A DNA stretch of 64,000 nt from Gavia stellata (taxonomy: Eukaryota > Chordata > Aves > Gaviiformes > Gaviidae): assembly GCF_030936135.1 (NCBI RefSeq), contig NC_082603.1, positions 25,076,880 to 25,140,879 on the forward strand. The letters run 5' to 3'. Below are positions 37,601 to 44,954 of this stretch, in pieces. A program made the position numbers and the translations under genes. The first letter of the stretch is position 1. Each line of letters begins with the position of its first letter. The notes below the pieces were generated by a model. That model saw only the letters and a program-made list of their open reading frames with translations. It was not told where the DNA came from and ran no database searches.

Positions 37601-39038
37601 CTTGCCTTTTGTAAGCAGCAGTGCCAGCTCCTCTGCTGGGGATGTACCCAAATGCAGGTAGCAGTGCCGAAGCAGTGTGGCAGGTCACAGTCCTCCCCTG
37701 CTTCTCAGTCCACGTCCTGCAAGCTGCCGCACTCACTGCTGCAGGTACTGAAACAAGCCCTGCTAAGGGAGAGCAGCAGCATCACTGAACCAAACAGCTT
37801 CGGTTCTGCCAGCAAGCCCCGTGTAAGCCAGCAGGCTCTCACACGGCATGTTGCATTCCTGTCAGCTCGCTTGTCATGCCGAGAACTGGGCATTAGCTGC
37901 TGGAAGGGCCTGTCTGACAGCAGTGAGCAAAACTCGGGGTGCTCGGACAGAGCCCGTGCTCAGTTCTGTGCGTCGGGAGGTTGTGTTGAGGCTGTGGTCG
38001 GTGTTGAAAGCCAGGGCATCCCAATTCCCTGCACTGCTGGTGCTGTAGATGGGAGGCTGCCTTGCAGCAGAGCCATCTTTCTGTCATTTTTCCTATCAAC
38101 TGTCTGTCACATCTGCCAATCTAATGATGACCGGCTTAGGTTGACCCCGATTTTGAGGCTTATTAACACCCTCTTGCTGTCAGGCTCAGTGACAGATGGC
38201 ACATCAGCCCTTGTTTTATTTCATGTAGTGTTCATGTCAACCCCCCGTTACCTTGCCCCAGCTCACAGCACAGTTTGCTGGTTTCAGCTCACCTCGGCAG
38301 AACAGACTCGTTTCTGCAGCATCTCTGCGAGCTGGCCCGGGGGGACATGACGGGGGTTTCCTTCATGCCAGCAGCTCTGGGGCTTTTCACAGGATGACCG
38401 AGGCAGTCCCCTGGTGTACTGCCCTGAAAGGGATGGTCCAACCCCACCATGAACCAGTTCAGTCATCCCAGCTGAAAACTTCACTTGTTCTAGCTGGGTT
38501 GGTTTTCTGCCTGCTCAGTGACCTGAACTGGCTCAAGGACTACAGGTGAGCAGGGGAAGCAGAAAGGAGCAGATCTGCCTGGCAGCCAGTGGTGACAGCG
38601 CAGCAGGACAGGGGGCTCAGGGCAATCCATCTGCAGAGACTCTTCCCCAGAGCTGCTGAGTTTGGTGACACACCTCGGCTCTGGGTTTCAGCCTCCTGCA
38701 GAGCTCCTGCCTGCCCATCTGCCTCGTGCTGGGGACTGGAGTGGGACAAGGGGCTTGCAGGGCAGGCAGGAAAGGCATTGGGGCTCTCCCTTCTCACAGC
38801 TTGTGCCCGCTATTGGGAGGGCATGGCCCTACCTGGAGGGGAAGGACAGTGGCCTTGCTGCCCCAGCTCCAGTGCTGCTTCCCCTCAGATCCCAGGCCAA
38901 GGGCAGGGTCATGCAGGTTGTCTTCCTTCTCTCTCTCACGCTGTTCATCTCGTCTGCCCGTTGCAGGGTGCCAAGAAGCTCTGTCCCCAGTGTAACACCA
39001 TCACGTCTCCTGGAGACCTTCGGCGCATCTACTTATGA
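7575..39038 (+). CDS. RNF220: RNF220, E3 ubiquitin ligase, C-terminal part (7 coding exons)
   Basis: Seven exons (97, 87, 56, 79, 109, 75 and 72 nt) join in phase to encode the last 190 residues plus stop. Each junction is GT-AG and every split codon is restored. The product runs from an acidic Ser/Asp/Glu-rich stretch ([19 protein letters not shown]), through a Ser/Thr-rich linker and a short basic/acidic helix ([14 protein letters not shown]), to a C3HC4 RING finger: CLIC, then CWHVHCEEC, then CPQC, ending LRRIYL. This matches vertebrate RNF220 almost residue for residue from memory. RNF220 is a RING-type E3 ligase; published roles include Sin3B ubiquitination, beta-catenin stabilisation with USP7, and Gli regulation in the neural tube. 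The N-terminal exons lie left of the window. The first exon here starts inside a codon (two of three bases), so an upstream exon must supply one base. No stop or frameshift interrupts the frame, so the gene looks functional. Confidence 0.97.
7672..8701 (+). other. RNF220: RNF220 intron between exons a and b
   Basis: Begins gtatcg and ends with cccttgtgctcag. Nothing else is recognised. Confidence 0.85.
8702..8788 (+). CDS. RNF220: RNF220 coding exon b
   Basis: The acceptor is gtgctcag|gtac and the donor tttaaa|gtaagt. It encodes (Q)[17 protein letters not shown] and then [11 protein letters not shown](N). The first base completes the Gln codon of the previous exon. Confidence 0.95.
8789..10488 (+). 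other. RNF220: RNF220 intron between exons b and c
   Basis: Begins gtaagt and ends tcttttag. It holds a weak old-LINE-like stretch around 9,515-9,640; nothing else is recognised. Confidence 0.85.
9515..9640 (+). mobile_element. Possible ancient LINE remnant
   Basis: The run tgccacactggagccaaacc then attggtctgtccaat resembles the same old amniote CR1/L3-type consensus as the 1,428 stretch. Divergence is high and boundaries are uncertain. Confidence 0.3.
10489..10544 (+). CDS. RNF220: RNF220 coding exon c
   Basis: A 56-nt exon with acceptor tcttttag|tggt and donor gacg|gtgagt. It encodes (N)[18 protein letters not shown](E). It is too short to stand out as an open frame and is identified by family match and phase. 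Confidence 0.95.
10545..12682 (+). other. RNF220: RNF220 intron between exons c and d (contains CR1)
   Basis: Begins gtgagt and ends ccctcaacag. It carries the best-preserved transposable element of the window, the CR1 3' end at 11,764-12,174. A (G)7 run sits near 11,180. Confidence 0.85.
11764..12174 (+). mobile_element. CR1 LINE, 3' end (5'-truncated)
   Basis: This is a classic sauropsid CR1 3' region. It carries the ctggagaagagaag block, ggtgcccagtgacaggacaa, aggaagttccatctaaacat, gagcactggaacaggctgcc, and the terminal ggactagatgatgtctagag with gtcccttccaacccc, ending in the short ATTCTGTGA-type tail (attctgtgattttgtgat). A 99-codon frame at 11,794-12,093 is left over from the element. 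The copy is 5'-truncated, as is usual, and lies in sense with RNF220 in an intron. It is relatively intact compared with other repeats in the window. Confidence 0.93.
12683..12761 (+). CDS. RNF220: RNF220 coding exon d
   Basis: The acceptor is cctcaacag|aaatg and the donor gaaaa|gtgagt. It encodes (E)[16 protein letters not shown] and then KTCKNSDIE(K), a Ser/Thr-rich linker that may be modified; that is an inference. Confidence 0.95.
14680..14708. repeat. 29-bp alternating purine/pyrimidine tract with 14-bp palindrome
   Basis: Every base from 14,680 to 14,708 alternates purine and pyrimidine (GT/GC/AC/AT steps), the pattern favouring Z-DNA. The core TGCATACGTATGCA at 14,688-14,701 is a perfect palindrome. 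Confidence 0.85.
15741..15980 (+). repeat. Two-copy tandem duplication, unit about 116-124 bp
   Basis: Copy 1 (about 15,741-15,856) and copy 2 (about 15,857-15,980) share ATAGCTTGGGCAGG, then GCGTTGAACTTCAGATGGCA, GCCACAGGTAATGAGAGA and CTCTCCTTC/CATCTCCTTC. Copy 2 has a small insertion (about 8 nt) after GGGCAGGTT. Divergence is moderate, so the event is not recent. Both copies contain a splice-donor-like CAG|GTAATG, but no flanking exon was found. Confidence 0.9.
16540..17110. promoter_or_regulatory. Candidate intronic regulatory block
   Basis: The block is dense in homeodomain-like TAAT motifs (ttatttaataattctctaat, catcattaatcaggg) with gacgtatg and gggtcataaatca. It is low in simple repeats, and its composition differs from the flanks. 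This is a composition and motif judgement only; conservation cannot be tested here. Confidence 0.35.
18490..18525. repeat. Pyrimidine (TTTTC)n / poly-T tract
   Basis: TTCTTTTC units run into a 12-nt T run. It is a simple repeat. Confidence 0.9.
19477..19670 (+). repeat. Inverted repeat, arm 1 (about 194 bp)
   Basis: The reverse complement of 21,317-21,514 aligns end to end with this arm at roughly 85-90% identity by eye, with a few 1-3 nt gaps. Blocks shared exactly include CTGAGGGGAGCTTACCGCTG, GAATTTAATGACAGAAGAAT and CTCCTCCGCCTCTGTAACAC. It does not match CR1. The family is unrecognised. Confidence 0.93.
21317..21514 (-). repeat. Inverted repeat, arm 2 (about 198 bp)
   Basis: This arm is the inverted partner of 19,477-19,670, with 1,646 bp between the arms. 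Homology stops abruptly at both ends: outward of the aattatttctc end and inward of the cagaagc end. No terminal inverted repeat or poly(A) tail marks the arms, so neither a MITE nor a SINE is obvious. Confidence 0.93.
21639..21664. repeat. Perfect 9-bp-stem hairpin
   Basis: GAGGCGCTC, an 8-nt spacer (GTGACTGA), then GAGCGCCTC. It lies 125 bp outside inverted-repeat arm 2. No terminator or RNA-gene context is seen. Confidence 0.75.
23860..24060. promoter_or_regulatory. Candidate intronic regulatory block
   Basis: AT-rich and repeat-free, with attttgttgatgataaagca, gataatttaattaacgg and gatttaatttgg. The clustered homeodomain-like and SOX-like motifs resemble developmental enhancers. Unconfirmed without alignment. 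Confidence 0.3.
25585..25900. promoter_or_regulatory. Candidate intronic regulatory block
   Basis: This contains several distinct motif types close together: tattgattggcc (CCAAT inverted), ttgattgtcc, gtgacgcac (CRE/AP-1-like), ggtgcgattatct and gcggtaattttcc. It has no simple repeat and no coding potential. The texture resembles vertebrate conserved non-coding elements; this is an inference. Confidence 0.35.
28121..28229 (+). CDS. RNF220: RNF220 coding exon e (helix and first RING cysteines)
   Basis: The acceptor is cttttgcag|aatt and the donor gcatg|gtgagt. It encodes (K)[19 protein letters not shown] and [17 protein letters not shown]. The amphipathic helix precedes the RING, and CLIC supplies zinc ligands 1 and 2. 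The preceding intron is 15.4 kb. Confidence 0.97.
28230..29373 (+). other. RNF220: RNF220 intron between exons e and f
   Basis: Begins gtgagt and ends ttctcctcag. No repeat or RNA gene is recognised. Confidence 0.85.
29374..29448 (+). CDS. RNF220: RNF220 coding exon f (RING core)
   Basis: The acceptor is tcctcag|gact and the donor actctg|gtgagg. It encodes [20 protein letters not shown] and then WLRTL. It supplies zinc ligands 3 to 6 (C, H, C, C) and the Trp after ligand 6 that usually helps contact E2. Confidence 0.97.
31060..31720. promoter_or_regulatory. Candidate intronic regulatory block
   Basis: It contains ttctaattaagg, gtgcaataaacaatttgttg (SOX-like ACAAT), gaatttaatggcatac, gagttaataggag and an isolated gtataaag. 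It sits in the last RNF220 intron with no repeats. The call rests on motif density only. Confidence 0.3.
33105..33262 (+). mobile_element. Degraded CR1 3' fragment
   Basis: gaggtttggagcctccatcc followed by ttggaagtttgtgagaac parallels the CR1 block gaggttgtggagtctccatc / cttggagatcttcaaaac, and the stretch ends with ctgtagttctgtgattt, like the CR1 tail. It is clearly more diverged than the 11.8-kb copy. Confidence 0.6.
33840..33945 (+). mobile_element. Possible ancient LINE remnant
   Basis: ggcggtgagctccaccc followed by gctgtgaaaaaggttgctctc resembles the amniote old-LINE consensus section about ggcaatgagttccaca / ctgtgtgaaaaagtacttcc. It is in the same orientation as the 1,428 remnant. Confidence 0.4.
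38967..39038 (+). CDS. RNF220: RNF220 last coding exon (RING ligands 7-8, C-terminus)
   Basis: The acceptor is cgttgcag|ggtg. It encodes [20 protein letters not shown] and IYL, ending at TGA 39036-39038. CPQC supplies the last two zinc ligands. The extreme C-terminus is the conserved RNF220 tail. A 9.5-kb intron precedes it. Confidence 0.97.
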   Translation, partial: GAKKLCPQCNTITSPGDLRRIYL

Positions 39039-39440
39039 AGGACCCAGTGGGAGGGCGGGACCCAGCTATTCGGCTCAGCTCATCACACCAAGGGGGAGAA
39101 GAACGACAGCAACAAAAAAAAGACGTTTTAAAATTTAAAGAAAAAACAAACCAGAGACTCCAGACATGGACTCGAGGATACAGGAGCAGTGGGGAGCCTC
39201 GGCTCCCAGGTCCCGCATGTTGAGACCTCCTTCAGCACCTGCAGCGGGCAAAACCAAACCCTTTGTTGTGAAGCCCCCTTTTTTAAAACCAGTATTCCCC
39301 ATCCACCTGTTTCCTGGAGCTGGCTTTGCATCGCGGATGGCTCGTGAGCCCTTCTTTGGACTGTGTTGTCGACCACTCTGCCCCCAGGAGACTGGGGAAG
39401 GGACCCTTGACAGAAAGATGTTAAATAACCTGTAACTTGT

Positions 39441-39517
39441 GTTCTTTGTTCAGTTTTTTGTTTTGTTTTTATTTGTTTTGGTTTGGGTTTTGGTTTGGTT
39501 CTGTTTTGGTTTTTTGT
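39441..39517 (+). repeat. T/G-rich simple repeat in RNF220 3'UTR
   Basis: Irregular (TTTTG)n and (TTTGG)n units give a U/G-rich stretch of RNA 400 nt after the stop codon. Confidence 0.85.
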
Positions 39518-39787
39518 GGTGTTCTAGTGATAAAAAAAGGTTTAAAGAAAAAAAAAAAAAACAAACACACCCAGGCAGAAATGAAGCACATGTAATATAG
39601 ATTATATATGTTTACAATGTTGTGTATAAATGGGATAGACTCAAACATTACATACTAATAAGTTTCCCTTTCTTTTTTTTGGGTTGTATTTTTTTTAAAG
39701 AAGAAAAAAAAATGAGCAGAGAACATTAAACCCATATTTTTCTTGGTTCAGCAAAGTTTTGGCATTAAAGTCATTAGTTTAAAAAAA

Positions 39788-39816
39788 GTATATATATACA
39801 TATATATAATATAAAT
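39788..39816. repeat. (TA)n microsatellite in RNF220 3'UTR
   Basis: Alternating T/A with few interruptions from GTATATATATACATATATAT onward. Confidence 0.85.
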
Positions 39817-42135
39817 GGTTTAATGTTCTGTGGTGTATATTTCCTCATTCAGATATGAAGTTAACAGCTTTTAGTAATGGCTGTAGCATTGCCCATAACT
39901 TACAGAACTTATGGGGAGTAGAGGAGGTGGATTTTTGTCATTAGTTGTAGCTAATGGGGCTATTTATAATAGAATCGTTATCCCCGGAAAGACACGGCTT
40001 TTAACTCCTCGCCAGGGGACCGGGCAGGGCGGGGGGATCTGGCTCAGCCCCCTTTGCCTTTCCCAGCTGGGGAAGGGGCAAACGGTGCGGAGCTGAGGGA
40101 AGCAGCCTGCCAGAGCGCTAACCTCTCCCCCAGCCAGGAGTGTCTGCTCGAGGGTCCGGCTGACCCCCTCGTGCCTCCTCCAAGGCTGTAGCCCCTTCCC
40201 CTGCCTCTGCCTTGCTTTGCTTTCCTCCCCTCTGGGCAGCGTCTGCTGGCCAAGGGTGCCTGAGCTGCTCCCAGTGCCCGCTGCCGGGGCAGCCGGCGGG
40301 GAAGCGGGCACGAGCAAGGATGGCAGGTGACGGGATGGCCCTGCTGGTGGCTTTGCCCAGAGAGGCTCTGCCGGTTGTCTCGCGGTGCTGGCTGCAGCGG
40401 GCCCCGGCACTGCCCGGCAGACACAGGCAAGCCCTGCAGAGCCAACCCTGCCCTGCGCCAGCTTCCCCCGGCTCCCACTCTCCTGGAGCCTGCATTTTGC
40501 AAAAGAGGTTTTGGCACTGGGGTGGAGAGCCGAACCAGCCCTGTCTCGTCCCTGTGGCTGCCCCCAGGGTTTGCCCACAGGCTGTGGTGAGCAGAGATGC
40601 TTCCAGCCAGAGCCAGAGGTTCCCTGCAGCCCCAGCTTCTTCCATGCAGCCCCTCACGCTTGTCCCTGTCTCCCGAATCCTCAGCCTTAACCAAAGCTGC
40701 CATCTGGCCTGGTTCTTTGTTGATTTTTCTTTTATTTTCAGGACCCAAGAAACAGATACTGATCCATTCCCCATGGTGAACGCACGCCCCGTGTGCTGAG
40801 TTCTCCCAGCCCCACGCTGTGCAGCCCTGCCCTGGCTCCCCGGGCAGTCACGGGGTGCCGGCTCCCTAAAGCCAGAAGACGGGGAGATGGGGAAGCTCAT
40901 CTCCCACTGCTCCCACAGGGTCTTTCCAAGCAGATCCCACCTGGCAGCCCGATGTGGCTGGGGCATTTTAAGACAGTCTGGAAACAACAGTGGATGAGGG
41001 GTTTGGAGCTGGGACCCCAGTGCCGCTGGGCTGTCAGGGCCTTTCCGGAGAGGGAAGGGCTGGGGAGGCAGGATGCCTGGGGCTTTATGGTCCCATCACC
41101 GCTTCTCTGCTCTGAGTTTGATGCTGTTTTGCAGAGAGCAGCTGCTGTCCTTGCCATCTCACGAGTGATTTCAGATCCCACTGCACCCAAAAAAACCCAC
41201 CACGATCCAAATTGAAGGAGCTGTCTTTTATAAGCACCTTGGCAAAAGGTGACAATTCCCAATTGAGAGTTTCCTGGGTCTCCAAGTTCATAGCAGCATG
41301 GTGGCCTCTGAGACCAGAGAGCTGCAGTTTCCCCTGCGTGGGGGCACATCCCTGCAGAGCTCCCAGGGACCAGAGGAAGCCGAGGCACCCCGGGAGGGTC
41401 CTGCCTCCCCGGGGAGGCTGCGGGCAGCAGAAGGGGCTGCATTGGTGGGCTGTCACTGCTGCGTAACCCTCCAGCCAGCAGCTCAGGCAGGGGAAGGGCA
41501 GGCACGGAGAACTTGGGTCTGGGTTTGTAAAGGGGGAAAAATTTGGAGGGGGCATGGCTGGGCTGCGAGTGCCACCCAGCCAGGGCTGTGATGCCTGGGT
41601 GTCGGTGCTGGGATCACAGAGATGGATTTGGAGAGGGTGCAGTGGGTGGTTTTGAGAGGCAACTGGGAAGGGGGAGAGGGCAGGACCCCCCTGCCCCAGC
41701 CCTTCCTTGGAAATAGACCCCGGGAGAGCGCCAGGGTTTCTAGCGGGTGTTGTGGACCAGCTGTGTGCTCTGTGTACGTATGTGTAAAACCATATGTAAC
41801 TAGTCATTGGTTCTTTGTTTTGGATTGGGTTTTTTTTGTTTATCATTTTTTTAATTGTAAAGCCATCCCCTGTTTTCAAGAGGGGGGGGCTGAAGGGGGA
41901 AGGCTGGGGAGAGAGGCATCCCGGTTTGTAACATGCATCTGCCACTTCCCCTCTTCTGTTTAAATGATTTTAAATGATTTAAAAAAAAAAAAATTGAAAT
42001 ATCGGAGTTACCTATCTTTGCCCAAAGAATCCCAGTTGCACAAAGCGATATTCCGGTGTGTCGATGATTGTGTGTCAGTGTATATTATACAAAGAGGTAC
42101 TTGTCACTCCCGTTTGTAAACTACATTTGACATTA

Positions 42136-42141
42136 ATTAAA
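42136..42141 (+). terminator. RNF220: Distal poly(A) signal of RNF220
   Basis: ATTAAA is followed within about 30 nt by a T/GT-rich downstream element (tttctgtgtttccctttg). Cleavage is expected near 42,160. The AT-rich run before it and the change to a CA/C-rich microsatellite just after fit a transcript end. Confidence 0.6.
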
Positions 42142-42209
42142 CAAGTATAAATCTTCTCGGGCGCTTCCCGCCTTTCTGTGTTTCCCTTTGCAGGTGAAAG
42201 GTAGCGGAG

Positions 42210-42271
42210 ACACACGCACACCCGCATGCACACCCCCCCACACCCCCACACCCACCCACCCCACTCCCCCC
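42210..42271. repeat. CA/CCCA-rich microsatellite
   Basis: Imperfect (CA)n and (CACCC)n on the plus strand, starting 50 nt past the predicted RNF220 cleavage site. Confidence 0.85.
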
Positions 42272-43029
42272 ATATGCCATAGCCCCTGGATGTGGGTAAT
42301 GATGTCCCAAAGGGGAGCCCCAGTCCTATTTGGGGTGCAGGGACAGATGCAGGTACTGGTGCAGGGTGATGCTGGGGAGGGGGCGGGTGCTGGCGGGTGT
42401 CCCGCCCCAGCATCCCCCCGCCGCAATGATGCATCTCTGCCCCACCATGGATGGGGTCCCCCAACTTGTCCCCCCCCCCATAGATCCAGGAGGGTAGGGC
42501 AAAGGGCATACCTCAGGGACACCACCACCCCCCATAATGAAGTCTCGTCGGCTGCATTAGTTGGGGGCAGGAGGCGCCCAGCCCCAACAGATCTATATGT
42601 TCTGCATTAGGGACCACTGGCACGGTATAGGGTTACCCCCGACAGCAAGGACCAGGAGGCTGCCAGGGCGGGGGGGGTGGAGGTCGGGTTCCCCCCCGCA
42701 TGGGGCTGGCGCCAACGCTTTTGGTTTACAAACATTTTGCAGACAGGTCGATGGGGTGTTTAGCCCCTCCCCATGGCTGTGTCCCCTGGGGATGGGGTGC
42801 TGGGGGGGTGTCCCCGGGCTGATGGAGGTGGGGGGGGCTGCAAGGATGTCAGGGCCCTTTTTCCATCTGTAGTGGCAAGGATGGGGAAAAGGGTGGATTT
42901 GGCCACTTTTTTGGCTGGCAGGGAGCAGCAGGGCATCTCATCTGCTTTCCAGTCCACTTTCATCCCAGAGGAGGCCTGAGGCCAGGGTGAGGGGCAGGAA
43001 CCCTCCCTTCCTCCCCCTCCACCCACCCT

Positions 43030-43290
43030 GCAGCGGGCTGCTAATATTTTATTTAAAATATCTTTAGGAAGGGGAGGGCCGTGATGTATCGGATGTATTG
43101 AGAAAATGCTAATGTGTAATAGCGTGTGTCAGGGGCCTCGTTCATCACCCAGCGTCGCCTTCTGGGGGATCCATATCTAATTAACAGTAATGAATGAGGG
43201 AGCCCACCTAATGACAGCCCGCCAGTTTGTTATGGAAATGAGGCAATCCCATTAGGCAAAACACTTAATTAAACAAACTGCTCGGAGTGG
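43030..43290. promoter_or_regulatory. Candidate regulatory block downstream of RNF220
   Basis: An abrupt AT-rich island inside GC-rich DNA with many homeodomain-like sites: ctaatattttatttaaaata, ccatatctaattaacagtaa, acctaatgacag and cacttaattaaacaa. No coding potential or repeat. This is the strongest enhancer-like composition contrast in the window. Confidence 0.4.
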
Positions 43291-44954
43291 AGGCCGGAGC
43301 AGGATGGGCACAGGCCCTTTGGAGAACTGGGGGCCCTGGTACCCGGCCCCCCACATGCCAGGTAGGGGCACAGAGGCTGCTGCAGCCCCACAGAGCCAGG
43401 CACCCACAGTCAACCCTGGCTGGGGGAGCCAAGAGACACCCATAGTGGGTGTCTGGGCCGGGGAGGGGGCAGCCAGGGCGGTTCGCACCCCCCTCTTGTC
43501 TTTCCTGCACATCGATGGGCACAGAGGCGGCAGAGGCCAAACACAGATTTCCAATCAAACCTGTGTACTTGGCTCCTGCTCTATTGACACTGAAGCAAGA
43601 AGGGCTCAAGGTTAATTCCTTATCAATACCCTACTGTCAGCTCATTCATCACCCAGGGAGGGCAGGGGCTGTCCAAGCTCTCCCTGCCCCAGGCCCCATG
43701 GGTTTGGGAGAGTGACCAAAGGATGCTGTGCACCACTCCGCCCACCCCAGCCCTGCCTGGGTGGCTCATCTCTGGCTGGCAGTGCTGGGGTGGGTACGCA
43801 GCCTCTGTAAGGATGCAGAGACAAGGGAATGGGGACTCAAGTTCAAAGGGAAGAGGATGGGGGGATGCCAGGCAGGCAGGGCGAGCAGCTGCCCTGCGAG
43901 CCCCTGCCTCCCTTGCCCATGCCCCAGGCTGGGTGCAGGAGCTGTGTGTAGAGTGTGCTGGGGGTGGGGGGTGGGGGGGGGTGTTGAGGGGGTTCAGATA
44001 GTGGCTGTGGCCCCCAGTTGTGCTATCCTGTTTCCTAACTGCCTGCCAAGCCCCCAGCCCTGTGTGCTGGCAGCTCCTGCCAGCCTTTCCAGAGAGCAGC
44101 ACTAAGCTCAGCTCCCTCCCCGGGGCTGGGGGGGCTACAGGGAACCCAAAGGAGCTCCACAGTCCCCATTTGTGGGGTTTCCAGAAGTTGGACCACAGTC
44201 TGTCTAACCACAACATTGCACAGATTCGCTTAAAAAATAGATAGCCCTCTCTGGGTGATGGAGAGGGAAGTGGTGCGACCTGACCTGCCAACGTGGGAAG
44301 GGCAGTAAAACTATTCCTGCCGTTAGACTTTGAGTTTTAATGTTTGGTTAGCGCTGAGAAATAGGATCTAGCACGACTTCCAGGGGCAGGCAGCTCTAGG
44401 GCTAGGTGCTGTTCTGGGTTAACTCACGATCTCTACTTCTCGGTGTCGGAGTTTGTTCTTGCTGGTCTTTTTCCTTGCCTCAGGAGGGGACTTTTTGTGG
44501 GAGATGCTCTCAGGCACGCAGAAGCGCTGGGCTGAGCCGCGCTGTTGGGGGTCTTCTCAAGGGATCTGCTCTGCTTATCCTCGCCTGGAGTAGAAATCCC
44601 TCCACGCAGGAACGAGGGGGACTGCTGCCACCTCGTGGAGCGCTGCTCCCGCCCGGCCCGGAGCACCCCACGCCCGGCCCGGCCGCTGCGCCGTCAGGGA
44701 GGTTGGCAACAGCCGCCCTGGGTCAGCTCCCCCCTCCATCACCTCCACGGGGCGATGGAGACCGGCCTCACGCCTCCCCCTTCTCTTTCTAGGAAGCAGC
44801 ACATGGGGTTGGGTTGCTCGGTTCCATCTCAAGCCATCCACGCTTTTCCATCAGTGACAGAGCTTCGCACGCACCTGCAACTTCCCGACGCGTACAAAGA
44901 TGGGGCTTCAGCCCATACACAATTTGCTGCCCCCAACACACAGAAGGCAACAGC

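Larger units (their letters stand above)
29449..38966 (+). other. RNF220: Last RNF220 intron (9.5 kb)
   Basis: Begins gtgagg and ends cccgttgcag. It contains a CR1-like 3' fragment (33,105-33,262), a possible older LINE remnant (33,840-33,945) and a candidate regulatory block (31,060-31,720). A 294-codon open frame at 37,466-38,350 lacks any recognised domain and is not annotated as a gene. Confidence 0.8.
39039..42160 (+). other. RNF220: RNF220 3'UTR (about 3.1 kb)
   Basis: After the stop the sequence is at first AT-rich with T/G and A runs, an AT dinucleotide tract and possible early poly(A) signals (ATTAAA near 39,725 and 39,763). It then turns GC-rich at 40,000-41,750 and AT-rich again at 41,760-42,150. 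It ends with the ATTAAA described separately. No splice signal or coding exon was seen. Two long minus-strand open frames here have no family features and are treated as chance. Confidence 0.7.
42161..44954. other. Intergenic region between convergent RNF220 and TMEM53
   Basis: A GC-rich block with many long G or C runs (for example 42,467-42,480, 42,669-42,676 and 43,962-43,983). No exon or RNA gene is seen. An AT-rich, repeat-free candidate regulatory block lies at 43,030-43,290. Open frames on both strands here are compositional. Confidence 0.7.

Noticed and set aside
37466..38350. 294-codon plus-strand open frame in the last RNF220 intron
   Set aside because: No recognisable domain, Cys/Ser-rich random composition, no promoter or splice context, and lies wholly in an intron.
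40044..41945. Long minus-strand open frames (204-289 codons) antisense to the RNF220 3'UTR
   Set aside because: They overlap each other in different frames in GC-rich DNA, are rich in Pro/Gly/Ala/Arg, and show no family motif; compositional.
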